Origin: Amyelois transitella
Lineage: Eukaryota > Arthropoda > Insecta > Lepidoptera > Pyralidae
DNA: 64,000 nucleotides
Direction of reading: 5' to 3'
Assembly: GCF_032362555.1 (NCBI RefSeq)
Contig: NC_083517.1
Coordinates: 9,258,001-9,322,000, forward strand
Both the position numbers and the translations under genes were made by a program. Shown one piece after another: positions 1-10,831 of the stretch; position 1 is the first letter of the stretch; the number at the start of each line of letters is the position of its first letter. The notes beneath the pieces were generated by a model. The model did not search any database, had not been told where the DNA came from, and saw only the letters and a program-made list of their open reading frames with translations.

Positions 1-3000
1 CACATAATATCTAAATAAGTATGTTGTTAAAGATATTTTTAAATAAGCAAGTGAATTGAAGGTAATTCTGCTAATGGAAATTCTTGAGGAGAGAGGAAAA
101 GCCTTGTTACAATAATGTAAAACCAGAAATAGGGAAAGACGAACGACGAATATGAATGAATGAAATTCCCTTTATTGTACAAGGATAAAATGCTATTCAT
201 AGAATTATTGAATTGCAATTAGATTATAAATAAGAGAGTATTATTAGGTACGTCAAACATAAACTTCAAAAATTACTTCTTATATTTAAATGGAATTCTA
301 CAGAAGGATCTATAAAATAACTCTGAAAATGCTATAAGTGTCGACGAACATACTGGACCTTTCAGAGCCGAAACAATGAAACGATGACTTTAATAATACT
401 ATGCCGAAAAAGTAAGAAAGTCTACTCGATAATTTTAACCATGTATCCTTGGCAACTAATTATGCACAATAACCACCTTCTGACGCAGATATAAAGATAT
501 GCTTTGGCATTATCTAGAAAGGCTTAGCAACGGCGGCAAAGACGATCAAAGTTTCACCCACTGTCGTCATTAGAAATCCTTCACACATATCAATGAACCC
601 AATGGAAATACCCATGCTTGTGTTGTGTAGATATACGTATCGGTAAATATCATCGCATCTGATTTGGGTTTTTCTATATTTTCTTTAGTTACGTGAAGTG
701 TTACTGATTTTGATGTGCAGACAATAGAATTAGAATGTAGCGAGTTTCTAAGTTGTTTAAATTTAGCCCAACTTTGTGTTTTGTTTCAATTACAACATCT
801 GGAAAAGTACGTGTTTGTGTTGGTTTGTGTGTCTGGCACACAAATATTGCATCCATTCCCGAATATAAGATTAAATTTAACGGCGGTAGTAAATGTTTTG
901 GACATCGTCCAAATACAAATAAATGTGAATTCTTTCACTACGCTTGCATTGTTAATGGGTACCTTGAAATCTCTTTATTGTAACCATGGATAGAAGATAG
1001 AAAAGAACTCTTTTCGGAAAAAATCCGCCATTAGCCCACTTAATCTGTTTCCTAGTTTATAAATTTTTGGAAATGTGTTAAAATGTTCTAACAGGAATCA
1101 ACACTTCAACGTTTTCAACTCAGTGCATTTGTTTTCTACCATGCATTGTCTGTCAGTCACGCAGCATCACACGTCACACTACTGTTAAGTAGTTGAAGAC
1201 GATTTTTTTTTTATAAATTTAAATACAACAGATTGTATAACTGGTTATAATTTGAGGCCGATCACCTACCTACACGAATTTGTTGGGTATTTCCAACGCT
1301 TAGGCCTCCGTCTCATGCGGTGAGTGAAAGCGTCGCGCTCGTTTGGCTAACGTTTGGGATACCCCAGTCTGATGATAATTATCATTGGAATTGCAATCAT
1401 TATGTATGCATACTAATGATACGGGTTTTACCTTGATCGATGATGGTTTTCTCTCTCTTTAAATCAGCCTTATAATATTTTTGTTTTATTTTAAAACTTT
1501 AATTTATTATTAGTTTGATGTACGCATCTCTATTTGAAATCATTGCTGTTATATCATTAACCAATATTGGTTTTTTACCTGCGTATAACAGCTACGATTT
1601 CCCTTGACTTCCATCCACGGTGACACGCTTATACATATCATTAACATTAATTCCACTTTATCAGCCATCGCTGTGTTATCAACAAAGCTTGTCCTTACAC
1701 AAACATTGGCGCACCTCAGGAAAACCGCTGGGTATTTTAGAAGGTCGACTGTACTCGTAAAAGTGGAAACAGTTGATGTTTCACGGCGGGGTTATCCCCA
1801 CGTGAAAGTGATTCGTGATGCTGCACGAGGCACAATGGTATTTCCAGTTGGGGCTTCACGTGGCTGTGCTGTGCTGTTGCAACACTCGCTGATTGTACTT
1901 TCTAACGGTTTGCTTTTTGGCCGGTTATCATTGCACAATATCTTTCATGTATCATACATACAGTCATGTCTATAGCCCTTGTGGGGTAGACAGAGCTAAC
2001 AGACAGAAAGACTGAAAGGCACGTTCAGCTGCTTGGCCCAATGATAGAGTTGAGATTCAAATGCCTACAAGAAGAATCCCATGTTTAAAAGCCTATCGCT
2101 TAGTCGCATTTTACTACATCCATGGGAAAGAGAGTCCTGTTCTTTTAAGCATTGGTGCCGGGTACGACCCAACAACGGCACTTCTTATATCAAGCGAGAT
2201 ATAATCCAGTGTTGAGCAACATGTTTATGGAATGACGTCTTAATGGCAACTCAATGGGTATGGAAGGTTAGGGAATCATGAAGAAGATTGATGGATGAAT
2301 TGATTTTTGGAGTTTACAGCAAGATCGTGCCTTCGACAAAAATACATGGAAGAAGAAAGGGGAGGTCTTTGATCAACGGTGCATCATAATAGAAAATAAA
2401 ATACTTTTAGTAAAACACAGTGTAGGTGTCTTTTTTTAGTATAACGCCTCTCATGATACAAATTATAGTCGATTTGTAATTGTATCATGACATTCGAACC
2501 ACAAAACAGCTGGTTGAAATTATTAAACAGCATATGTATTATTTTAAAAAGAAACAAATGGATATTAATAAATTTTAAACTCGTCTTTCCTTGTTTTATG
2601 AAGGCAGAATATAAAAATTTGATCATTTCATAAATATGGGTTTAACTAGACTTCAAGGATACCGGAAGCAGTTAAATGTCATGTCTTTATTTCCTGTTCT
2701 GTAACTAGCTCTTCAACGGCTAAGCATCGATTCTTCGTTCTTAAAGTTTAAGTGTAGCGAGACTTAAGAATCTGAACGTGGCTTTTCATTATTTTCAAGA
2801 CTGTGACTTATGTCTACCCCGCAAGCTGTATAAACGTGATTATATCCATACATATATATGTACGAACGATGAAATTTATTCTGTTTAGTCTTCTAAACTG
2901 GTTAACTGTTAACGATCATCAGATGTTTTATCATAATTCCATGATTCATTCACCAAGCCCGCAGATCATGAGATTATAATGTTTCTTGGGTTGCTTTTTG

Positions 3001-3319
3001 TATTTCATGTAATCTGCGTATTTAAGTTAAACATTATAAAGTTAAAACTAATGACATCATCGTCTACCATAGTCTCAATGACTTTGTTTTGAACTGATTT
3101 GAGTCATTATGGAAACCGTCGCCTATGACCATATCGTCCATCTATACCATACCCTCATAGTCTCGTGATTGTATCTCTAATAACTTCTTCATCATTATTT
3201 TAAAACTTATGACATCACAATTTCCCATTATCATAATATGAATGGATATTTTTGTTTTGACCCTATTTGAGTCATTGGTAACCTTTCGAGTCGTCCATGT
3301 CCATATTTGTGTTCACCGT

Positions 3320-3480
3320 CGCTGCCACATTGCGAGTGCGCAATTGTCGCGAGATCGCATTGCTGGGAAAACCCCATCATGCGCCCGCGCGCGCCTCCGC
3401 TGACGTCAGGTTAGCTAGTCGTGCTCCCCCCCCAACCTTTCCCCGTTACTACTACTGTTTACAACGCGGACATAGCTCGA
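3320..3480. promoter_or_regulatory. GC-rich patch with kappaB-like and CRE motifs
   Basis: A short CpG-rich island in AT-rich surroundings. It contains GGGAAAACCCC (3365-3375), which fits the Rel/Dorsal consensus, and the full palindromic CRE TGACGTCA (3401-3408), followed by a C-run and pyrimidine-rich DNA. It lies 7.4 kb upstream of the first recognised Cactus exon on the same strand. Motifs and composition are seen directly; an enhancer or alternative promoter role is inference. Confidence 0.4.
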
Positions 3481-4496
3481 AATAGATGACGCCTGTAGTG
3501 TTCATCTTTATGAAATTCGAAATGTCATAAATAAATGGGTAAACATTTTGATTTTTAAGATTTTGACCTAGCGTGTTTTAAGAGTCACTGTGTATTGAAT
3601 AATTTTTATACAACATACTTTAGCGTGGTCAAAGACGAGAAAGAACTCTCGTAATTGGCCACACTACTTTTACATAAAAAAAATTTAATGAACCAACATT
3701 TACTTTGGGAGTAAAGACGAAACCACGTATTTACTCGGAGGTATCTTCTTAATTATTTTCTGTTTATTACGTTAGTCTTCTTAAGATTTTACCGTTACAG
3801 ATTTGGAACGAAAATATAGTGTACGTATGTAACATTCGCGGTATCTATTTCGATCTATATCTTTGGTTTGAACTCGCATTTATTTTATACCACGTTGCAA
3901 ACAAACTATGTCATTTGTGTCCTATATTCAGCGAATCAATTTAAGACAAAATATAGATAGATAGACTCTATATTGCACCATAAGAAAAAGAAAAACAAAA
4001 TAAATTATTTGCTTGCTTGGTATACTTAATGAAAAGTAACCATGATCGTACTTGAACCAATTTACTATGCGTGTAACGCACACCTTGTTTGTACAGCAAT
4101 TTTTTTAACATATGGTTGTCTAAGAATGCGGCTCTTACGTTATTTATTACTGAGATATTAATTAGATCATTATTTGGTAAAAGATAATGATTGATTAGAA
4201 ATTCAACGAAAAAGAAGTTTAAACGAAACGGTACCGCTTATAATTGCTTGTTCGGTCGTCGGCGCTCATACAATGCTTAGTATGGTCAATAAATAAATTT
4301 ATTACTTTTAAAAATTCATATGAAACGTTTCATTGTTATATTTCTTTAAATTTTTATGAAACCATTTCACAACTTGTACCTATAAATGCCTCAACGTGCT
4401 TTCCGGAACTCTAAAATCTATTATTACAACATCCATCTAACTAAATTCATTATCGTTAATGATAATTATTTCCACACTTGATTCCTCATTGATAGT

Positions 4497-4543
4497 GGAA
4501 ATTTCCATAACACAGGCCCTTATGATGAGCACTGGAAACCCCC
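4497..4543. promoter_or_regulatory. Pair of kappaB-like motifs
   Basis: The palindrome GGAAATTTCC (4497-4506) and GGAAACCCCC (4534-4543) lie 28 bp apart. Both match relaxed NF-kB consensus forms. They are upstream of the IkB/Cactus exons. Chance matches are possible for such short motifs. Confidence 0.25.
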
Positions 4544-5619
4544 ATTTAGTACAAGGCCCGCCCTCAATGTATTTGTATCATTAATACTAATTGAAACGAT
4601 ATGAAATTTAATAGGTTTATTTATTGGCTGTATTTAAAAAAAAATCAATGCCTGAATGGTGTAACATCTATTATCATAACAATAACATTCAATAGATAAT
4701 ATGTAGTATTTATTGAATGTTATATCTGAAACATTACATATTAAAGACGTACACACAAATAATAACGTTTTAATCCCTTACATTACACAGGTTGAGTCTT
4801 GAAAATACTAAAAGGTCACTTTCAGTAGTAATGGCTTATGATGAAAATTAGATTTCATTCCATCATTGACCATGTAATTTATAATATTTTTTCTTTCTTT
4901 CACACGGTGTCGTGGCTGAAAGCAACTTCCTTTTTCCATTTATTATATCCCGTTAAATCTGTTTCAATCGCAACTTTATTCTACTTTTGTAAAAGTCTGG
5001 AATCGCCGACGAACCCGCCTTTTGCGCGTCGTCATTTAGGAATTAGTACATTTCTGCTTTTGTTAGAGTAGTTAAATAAAAAAGTTTTCGTATACTCAAG
5101 CTTTCCTACATGAACATAAAAAATATAAAATTCTGCTACGCTGCGCACATCTATACATATAATAAATGCTGTAATAAATTATGTCATCTTAATAAACTAA
5201 CCAGTCTGCAATCATGTGACCACGTTTACTCTTGACGAGTAAGATCTAATAACTACGTCATTGATTTTGAGTCATTCGATGGAAAAAAGAAACTGTTTTT
5301 AGGAAGAACAGATTTTTGCAATATTTATTTGCACTTTTTCAGGCACATTGTGTCTTTTTTTTTACCTGAACTTTCTTTATCATATTGTCTGGTTAACGTT
5401 CACAGCTGTTGTTTTAAGTTTAAGTCTGTTCAAAACAGCATGTAAATCTTTTTCTATTGTCAATGCATAGAATGATATGACTTCTACCACCGCCGAGTCA
5501 GAAGCCTCAGCTAAATCTTTCCTATTTGTAAATAGGTAATACAGGTATTAAACGCGCACGTAACGTACCTTTATTTTATCTCGGACATTTAGAATCATTA
5601 CCTTTAGTATATACACTTA

Positions 5620-5885
5620 TATTATAAAGCTGAAAAATTTCTTTGTTTATTTGAACGTGCTAATCTCAGGAACTACTGGTTCGAGTTGAAAAATTCTTTT
5701 TGTGTTGAATTGACCATTTATAGAGGAAAGCTTTAGGCTATATAACATCACGCAGCTATCACTATAAGGAACAAAGAAATAATGGAATATGTGAAAAAAA
5801 ACGGGTAAAATTATTCATCCTGGGGTGCTTCAATGATGCCCAAAATAACTATTCCATGCGGACGAAGTCGCGGGCACAGCTAGTT
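5620..5885 (-). mobile_element. Interspersed LINE/SINE-like element ('cgcgacttcgtccgcg' family)
   Basis: This is a reverse-oriented copy of an element that recurs near 42568-42835, 49460-49700 and 59325-59650. It shares the blocks 'tttaggctatataacatcac', 'aataatggaa', 'gatgcccaaaat' and 'gacgaagtcgcgggcacagc'. Similar sequence is very common in lepidopteran genomes. The exact class was not determined. Confidence 0.75.
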
Positions 5886-6507
5886 TATAAAATAATGCAT
5901 GTAAATGACTCCTTAAAAGACATTACAATATAAAAAGTCTTGACATAATAAACAACAATCTTCCTTCAGACCCTAGAGAGGAAGATGTAGTGAATGTAAA
6001 CTTCTCCACTGAAAACCACACCTAAAGTTATTTTTGTTCGTGCTAAAATTGTAGTGAATATTGGAATCGTTCCAAACCTACAACGCGACGTTGCGAGGAT
6101 CTATACTCGTACTTATTGTGTATGTAAACAGGTATAGAAAACGCATCGAAGTCATTGGTTATCGAGTCAGTCCGATTCCGATGATGTTTTAGTTATAGAA
6201 TCACAAAATTTATAAGGGTACTCGTGATTGTAAGAAATGGAAACCTATGAGATAAGAAGTGGGTAAATTAAAAAAAAAAATATGTTAAAATCATCTTAAA
6301 CCGAGCTTGAATGAAAATATCGATGAATTTGGATAAAGCAATATAACTAGATGCGAGTGGGAAGATGTAGATACTCTTTCTATCTTTACTCTCTGGGTAA
6401 GAGTCGTGTTATCATGTAGTACCTGGGTGACCGTAACCTAACAACAATTCTTAATAGAAGTATGGATTTTTGGCTCTCCCATCTATACAGCAATATACTA
6501 TACTTGG

Positions 6508-6670
6508 GATTCTTCTTTTAGGCGATGGGCTAGTAACCTGTCAGTATTTGAATCTCAATTCTATCATTAAGCCAAACCGCTGAACGTGGCCTATTGGTCT
6601 TTTAGGCACTGTTGGTTCTGTCTGTCTACCCCGCAAGGGATAAAGACGTGATTATACTTATACTTACTTT
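6508..6670 (+). mobile_element. TATG-tailed SINE, 5'-truncated copy
   Basis: It matches the central and 3' part of the family described at 12564-12824: 'gggattcttctt', 'gcgatgggctag', 'tatttgaatctcaattctat', 'gctgaacgtggcc' and 'ccccgcaagggat', ending in a degenerate tail. Confidence 0.75.
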
Positions 6671-6955
6671 ACTTAGACATCAATTTTCAACGAAATCGTT
6701 CGTTTAAGAGTACCGGATAGGATGTTATAATTAAATAACGTTTTATTATTCCTAATAAGCTTGCGTCAATCATTGCTACTATACGGTGTATTGGTCGCGG
6801 ATTTGCACGTCCTTGACTCAAGAAATGTGCAGATAGAGGTCGTTGGTACAACGTTAACGTTAGATCATCGGGGAATAATTAATTGTATAGTTAAAATCTT
6901 GTCATCATCTGCCTGGCGTCCTGGTCCCTATCTGAAGAGGAGTCCTAATAGTACG

Positions 6956-7771
6956 AGATCCGGCTGCAAAATCACTACGTTCATCGCGTAGTTAATCAAA
7001 CTCACATTTTAACATACATTTATGAATAGGATAATACATAGATAATAGGGTGCCAGTCAATAAGTGGCCGCAAGTAATTTTAATTAAATTAATGTTAATC
7101 AATTTTCCAAAAAAAATTTCGTTCACTTGTTTTTTAAATAAAATATCATCCACATCATAGAAATGTATGTAAAGAATTCGAAAATCAATGGGTGCCGTTA
7201 CACACTCGGCCGCAACTACTACGCAGCCAGGTGTAAACAGGTAATATTTTGGTCTATTTATACGTTCATGTCGTACACGCATGTTTTTTATATCAAATTA
7301 AAGCTATTTTTTTTTTAATATGATGATATATCGCTGCCTGTGAATAAATGGCCGCAAATTAGGGTTGCTAGCTGTTAAAAACTCGAGGTATATTCAAAAA
7401 AGTCATATTAAAAAAAAAATTAGCTTTAATTTGATATAAAAAACATGCGTGTACGACATGAACGTATAAATAGACCAAAATATTACCTGTTTACACCTGG
7501 CTGCGTAGTAGTTGCGGCCGAGTGTGTAACGGCACCCATTGATTTTCGAATTCTTTACATACATTTCTATGATGTGGATGATATTTTATTTAAAAAACAA
7601 GTGAACGAAATTTTTTTTGGAAAATTAATTAACATTATTTTAATTAAAATTACTTGCGGCCACTTATTGACTGGCACCCTATTATCTATGTATTATCCTA
7701 TTCATAAATGTATGTTAAAATGTGAGTTTGATTAACTACGCGATGAACGTAGTGATTTTGCAGCCGGATCT
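6956..7771. mobile_element. Foldback element with two near-identical 368-bp inverted arms
   Basis: The left arm (6956-7323) and right arm (7403-7771) are reverse complements with about two mismatches, around a 79-bp spacer. Because the arms are so similar, each contains the same 96-codon open frame (6992-7282 minus; 7445-7735 plus), which resembles no known protein and is probably incidental. GGCCGCAA occurs at 7066, 7208 and 7350, spaced exactly 142 bp. No clear target-site duplication was found beyond the arm ends. Near-identity of the arms indicates recent origin or gene conversion. No transposase is encoded, so this would be a non-autonomous foldback or an inverted duplication. Confidence 0.8.
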
Positions 7772-7924
7772 TAGACTATAAGTAAAGCGGACCAATGGCG
7801 ATCAAACGTGTGACTTCTACGATTCCATTGTTTCCATGCTTGGTAGTGAAGCAAATCACAAATTGTATAATGTGCCAGTTGTTTCTCTTCTCGGTAAAAG
7901 TCAATCAAGACTTATATGTTTAGA

Positions 7925-8080
7925 ATTCTGCTTGTAGACGATGGGCTAGCAACCTGTCACTATTTGAATCTCAATTTCATCATTAAGCCATAAAGCTGTA
8001 CGTGGCCGCCTGCCAGTATTTTCATGATTGTTGGCTCTATCTGCCCTTTAAGGGATAAAGACGTGATTATTTGTATTGTA
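7925..8080 (+). mobile_element. TATG-tailed SINE, diverged fragment
   Basis: It retains 'gatgggctagcaacctgtca', 'tatttgaatctcaat', a diverged 'gctgtacgtggcc' and 'agggataaagacgtgatta'. It is 5'-truncated and divergent. Confidence 0.7.
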
Positions 8081-8334
8081 TCATTTGTTACCTTACGGGG
8101 TAGATAGTGTCAAATGTTTCGAGTGATTGACTAAGTCGTCGTAAAGAGACTTTCAGAAGTGTAATCATGACGGTTGAATATGCTTCAATTCCAACCAACG
8201 AATTCACTTTCGATTTGGTTTGTTCAAATTAAAAAAATAAAATAAAAACTCGTTAGAAGTGTCACTTTAATATTTTAAACTCGTTGTCACTTTAATATTT
8301 TTTTAATTGCTTTAAAATGTAGGCAATATAAATT

Positions 8335-9465
8335 GCCTCCGGTCATCTGCCTCTGGGTAAATCCGCTCGGTCCAAATTCTTCATTTTGGGTTTTCCACAT
8401 TTTTGTAATTCGGTCTAAGATGATTGCTTTTGTCTAACTACCTACCTAGAACCTACCTTCCTGGTACATAGAATCGCGAGATTCTGTATAGAAACATAAA
8501 TTGTGTTGAAAGTATTACAGCTTTATTGAAGGGACTAAAATATTTACAATAAGTATTATATCATGATGAAAAACATGTGACTCTAAAATTTGAAAGTAAT
8601 GCAGGTATTTTCAACTATTGACACGCTTTAAAAGATATTTATTATTAAAGGTTATTATTTCCCTTTAAGCATCTCGTCTTCAATTTTATTCCTCTACTTT
8701 AAAACGATATACTGTAAAATTACAGTTGTCTCTTAAAGGCCCATGCTTTTAATCCGACCTTTTCAATAGCCCTGCGGTTGCTTGTCGCCAGGAAATTCCG
8801 GTTGGTAGGAATTCCTCTTTCACTTTGGAATTCCCGCTTTTTTTTAACTCGGCCGAAGACGTATAAGAAGATCCTTTGTTCGACTGTAGGATATAATCAC
8901 GTCTATATCCCTTGCGAGGTAGACAGAGTCAACAGTCTTAAAAAAAAACTGATATGCCAAGTTCAGCGTTTTCGTGATGACCAGTCCAGTAGTTTTTGAG
9001 TTGATTCGGTACAAACATTACAATTCTTTTCTCGTTATTAATGAAATTCGCATGGAATTTTGACGAAATTATTCCAAAGCACCTTATCAGTTCCTAATTT
9101 TCAATACTTTTCATTGGGATAAGTCCGCCATTGTACATATTCTTCTATATCCAATGAATGTTCTATTTTTGAAACATTTTTTTATGTGCAATTAAGAGTT
9201 TACAAACAAACAAACAAACATTTAGTTCAAATTTAACCTAATTGCAAATATGATGCGTGAAACTGCGTTGCGTTGTTTAACAGCAGACTATTAAGCATTC
9301 GAAACTGTCTTTGTCAGTTACAAAGACAGTACCGAATTTTATGGAATTCCTTTTGCTTATAAACCATCCTATTCAAGGGTCCCGCGGTTACCGGCCTCTG
9401 GACGAATCCGGTCTTTTGGAATTCCACATTCTGGGAATCCCACTTTTTTACAACTAAGCCGAAGT
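8335..9465 (+). repeat. Three degenerate copies of a ~90-bp repeat
   Basis: Copies near 8335-8425, 8769-8866 and 9380-9468 share an order of blocks: a 'cggt' start, 'aatccgg/aattccgg', 'ggaattcc', a T-run, then an 'actcggccgaag'-like end. The copies are direct repeats about 430 and 610 bp apart. A TATG-SINE fragment (8893-8985, minus) lies between the second and third. Several 'ggaattcc'-type strings resemble kappaB half-sites but come with the repeat. Confidence 0.5.
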
Positions 9466-10290
9466 ACCTTTTCTTGTTAAAATAAGGTACAATTGCAATT
9501 TATGGTGGTTTACTTAAAGTAATTTCAATTGTTTGTGTGATGAGTAATGGAGTATTATTATTTGTCTAATTATATCTGATGCAATACTTGTATATACGTA
9601 TAAATATTTCCACGTCTACACCCCCCTTGCGGAGAGAATTAATGGAAAATTAAAGGGCACAAAATCCTTTGTCCATCAATGGTGTAAGGCATAGATTATA
9701 ATAGAAAACATAAAGATGAACGTTTTTCTCTAATAAATATTTATAAAACTTATGTTTATTTTAATCACAAAGAATTACAAAAGAAAAAATCATATTTTAA
9801 TTTGTATTGTCTTGTTAATAAATATATAATTCTTATTATGCTTATGGTATTAGTAGGTACTGGCTTTTAAGAACAGCATGTTGTTGATCAATATAAAAAT
9901 ATCTACAAGTTCATTATTACTCACTTATTATTACACATTACATTAAAACTCTTCTTTTCAGAACATGAGTCGGTGAATTGATAAATTTTATTTCCAACTT
10001 GTTCATAAGTTAGTCAGCAGAGGCAAACCACGAAAGCGTATGATACTGAATAGCAAAAATACCAAAACAACAGTCCGGTTTTCCTTGGGATTTTCACGAA
10101 ACCGTCCCGGGGCGGTGCGTCCATTATTCACTATTTCTAGGTATTGCAATGGAGAGGAAAAACTTGGCCGCGTTCAGCCATGATAAATACACGTTTTCCC
10201 GATGATAAATTCCCCGATTTCATGAAAGTCGGCGGTTGAACAGCTAAGGTGCCCGTTTGGAAATGCCTGCGTCACTAGTAGATTAAATAG

Positions 10291-10320
10291 GTATCACTTG
10301 GAAAGGTATCACTTGGAAAG
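10291..10320 (+). repeat. Short tandem duplication (15-bp unit twice)
   Basis: The unit GTATCACTTGGAAAG occurs twice in direct succession. Nothing else was recognised around it. Confidence 0.8.
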
Positions 10321-10831
10321 GCATGTAACATCTTCGTCTTTACCGTCACTTACCATCAGGGGAGATGGAAGACAAGTTCCTCATTCAATATTTTTTTTTT
10401 TAAACACAGGGTGGCATTGTTTCAAATCCTTACGCGGCCATGCACCAATGTCTTTTTCGAGTTATGGAGGACGATGAATACCCCGATTAAATTTTTTTTA
10501 AGGATCCGCATAAAATATGTACTTATAATTATTGCATATGTAATTCATAGGATATGTGAAATAATTTTATTACTCAGACTTGGAATACCCTCCCCGCGTC
10601 TTTGTTTCTCGATACCAACCGGTTGAACGCACTCAAATTTCTATTATAAAATTACTTATTTTTAATTGCTATATTTATATAATATATAAGTGTTTAAAAA
10701 TAATCACAGACATAGATCTAGCTAGATACTGCTTGTTTACCTTTTTGTTTGTTCAACATGGTGAGGGTTAAAATCCCTTATTTCGATAAAAAAAAATGTA
10801 GTTATTTAAATTTTATTTTATTATTTTTCAG

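Larger units (their letters stand above)
1..10831. other. Gene-free stretch upstream of the Cactus exons
   Basis: No coding exon could be recognised. The longest open frames (for example 1604-1975 +) have no family resemblance and no convincing splice context. The stretch holds interspersed repeats (about 1945-2185, 6508-6670, 7925-8080, 8893-8985), a reverse-oriented 'cgcgacttcgtccgcg' element (5620-5885), a foldback (6956-7771), three copies of a degenerate repeat (8335-9465) and a GC-rich patch (3320-3480). Because the IkB exons at 10832 onward lack the first ankyrin repeats and the N-terminus, this is probably a long intron, or the missing exons lie within it unrecognised or left of the window. 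Confidence 0.6.

Noticed and set aside
1604-1975. 123-codon plus-strand open frame
   Set aside because: No recognisable domain or splice context, and its end runs into a SINE. Length alone is not persuasive.
6992-7735. 96-codon open frames in both foldback arms as a gene pair
   Set aside because: They are the same frame copied by the inverted duplication. No known domain, AT-rich composition and no regulatory context.
9190-9225. Simple repeats and tail microsatellites as a CRISPR-like array
   Set aside because: Eukaryotic simple repeats or SINE tails; no spaced direct repeats with unique spacers.
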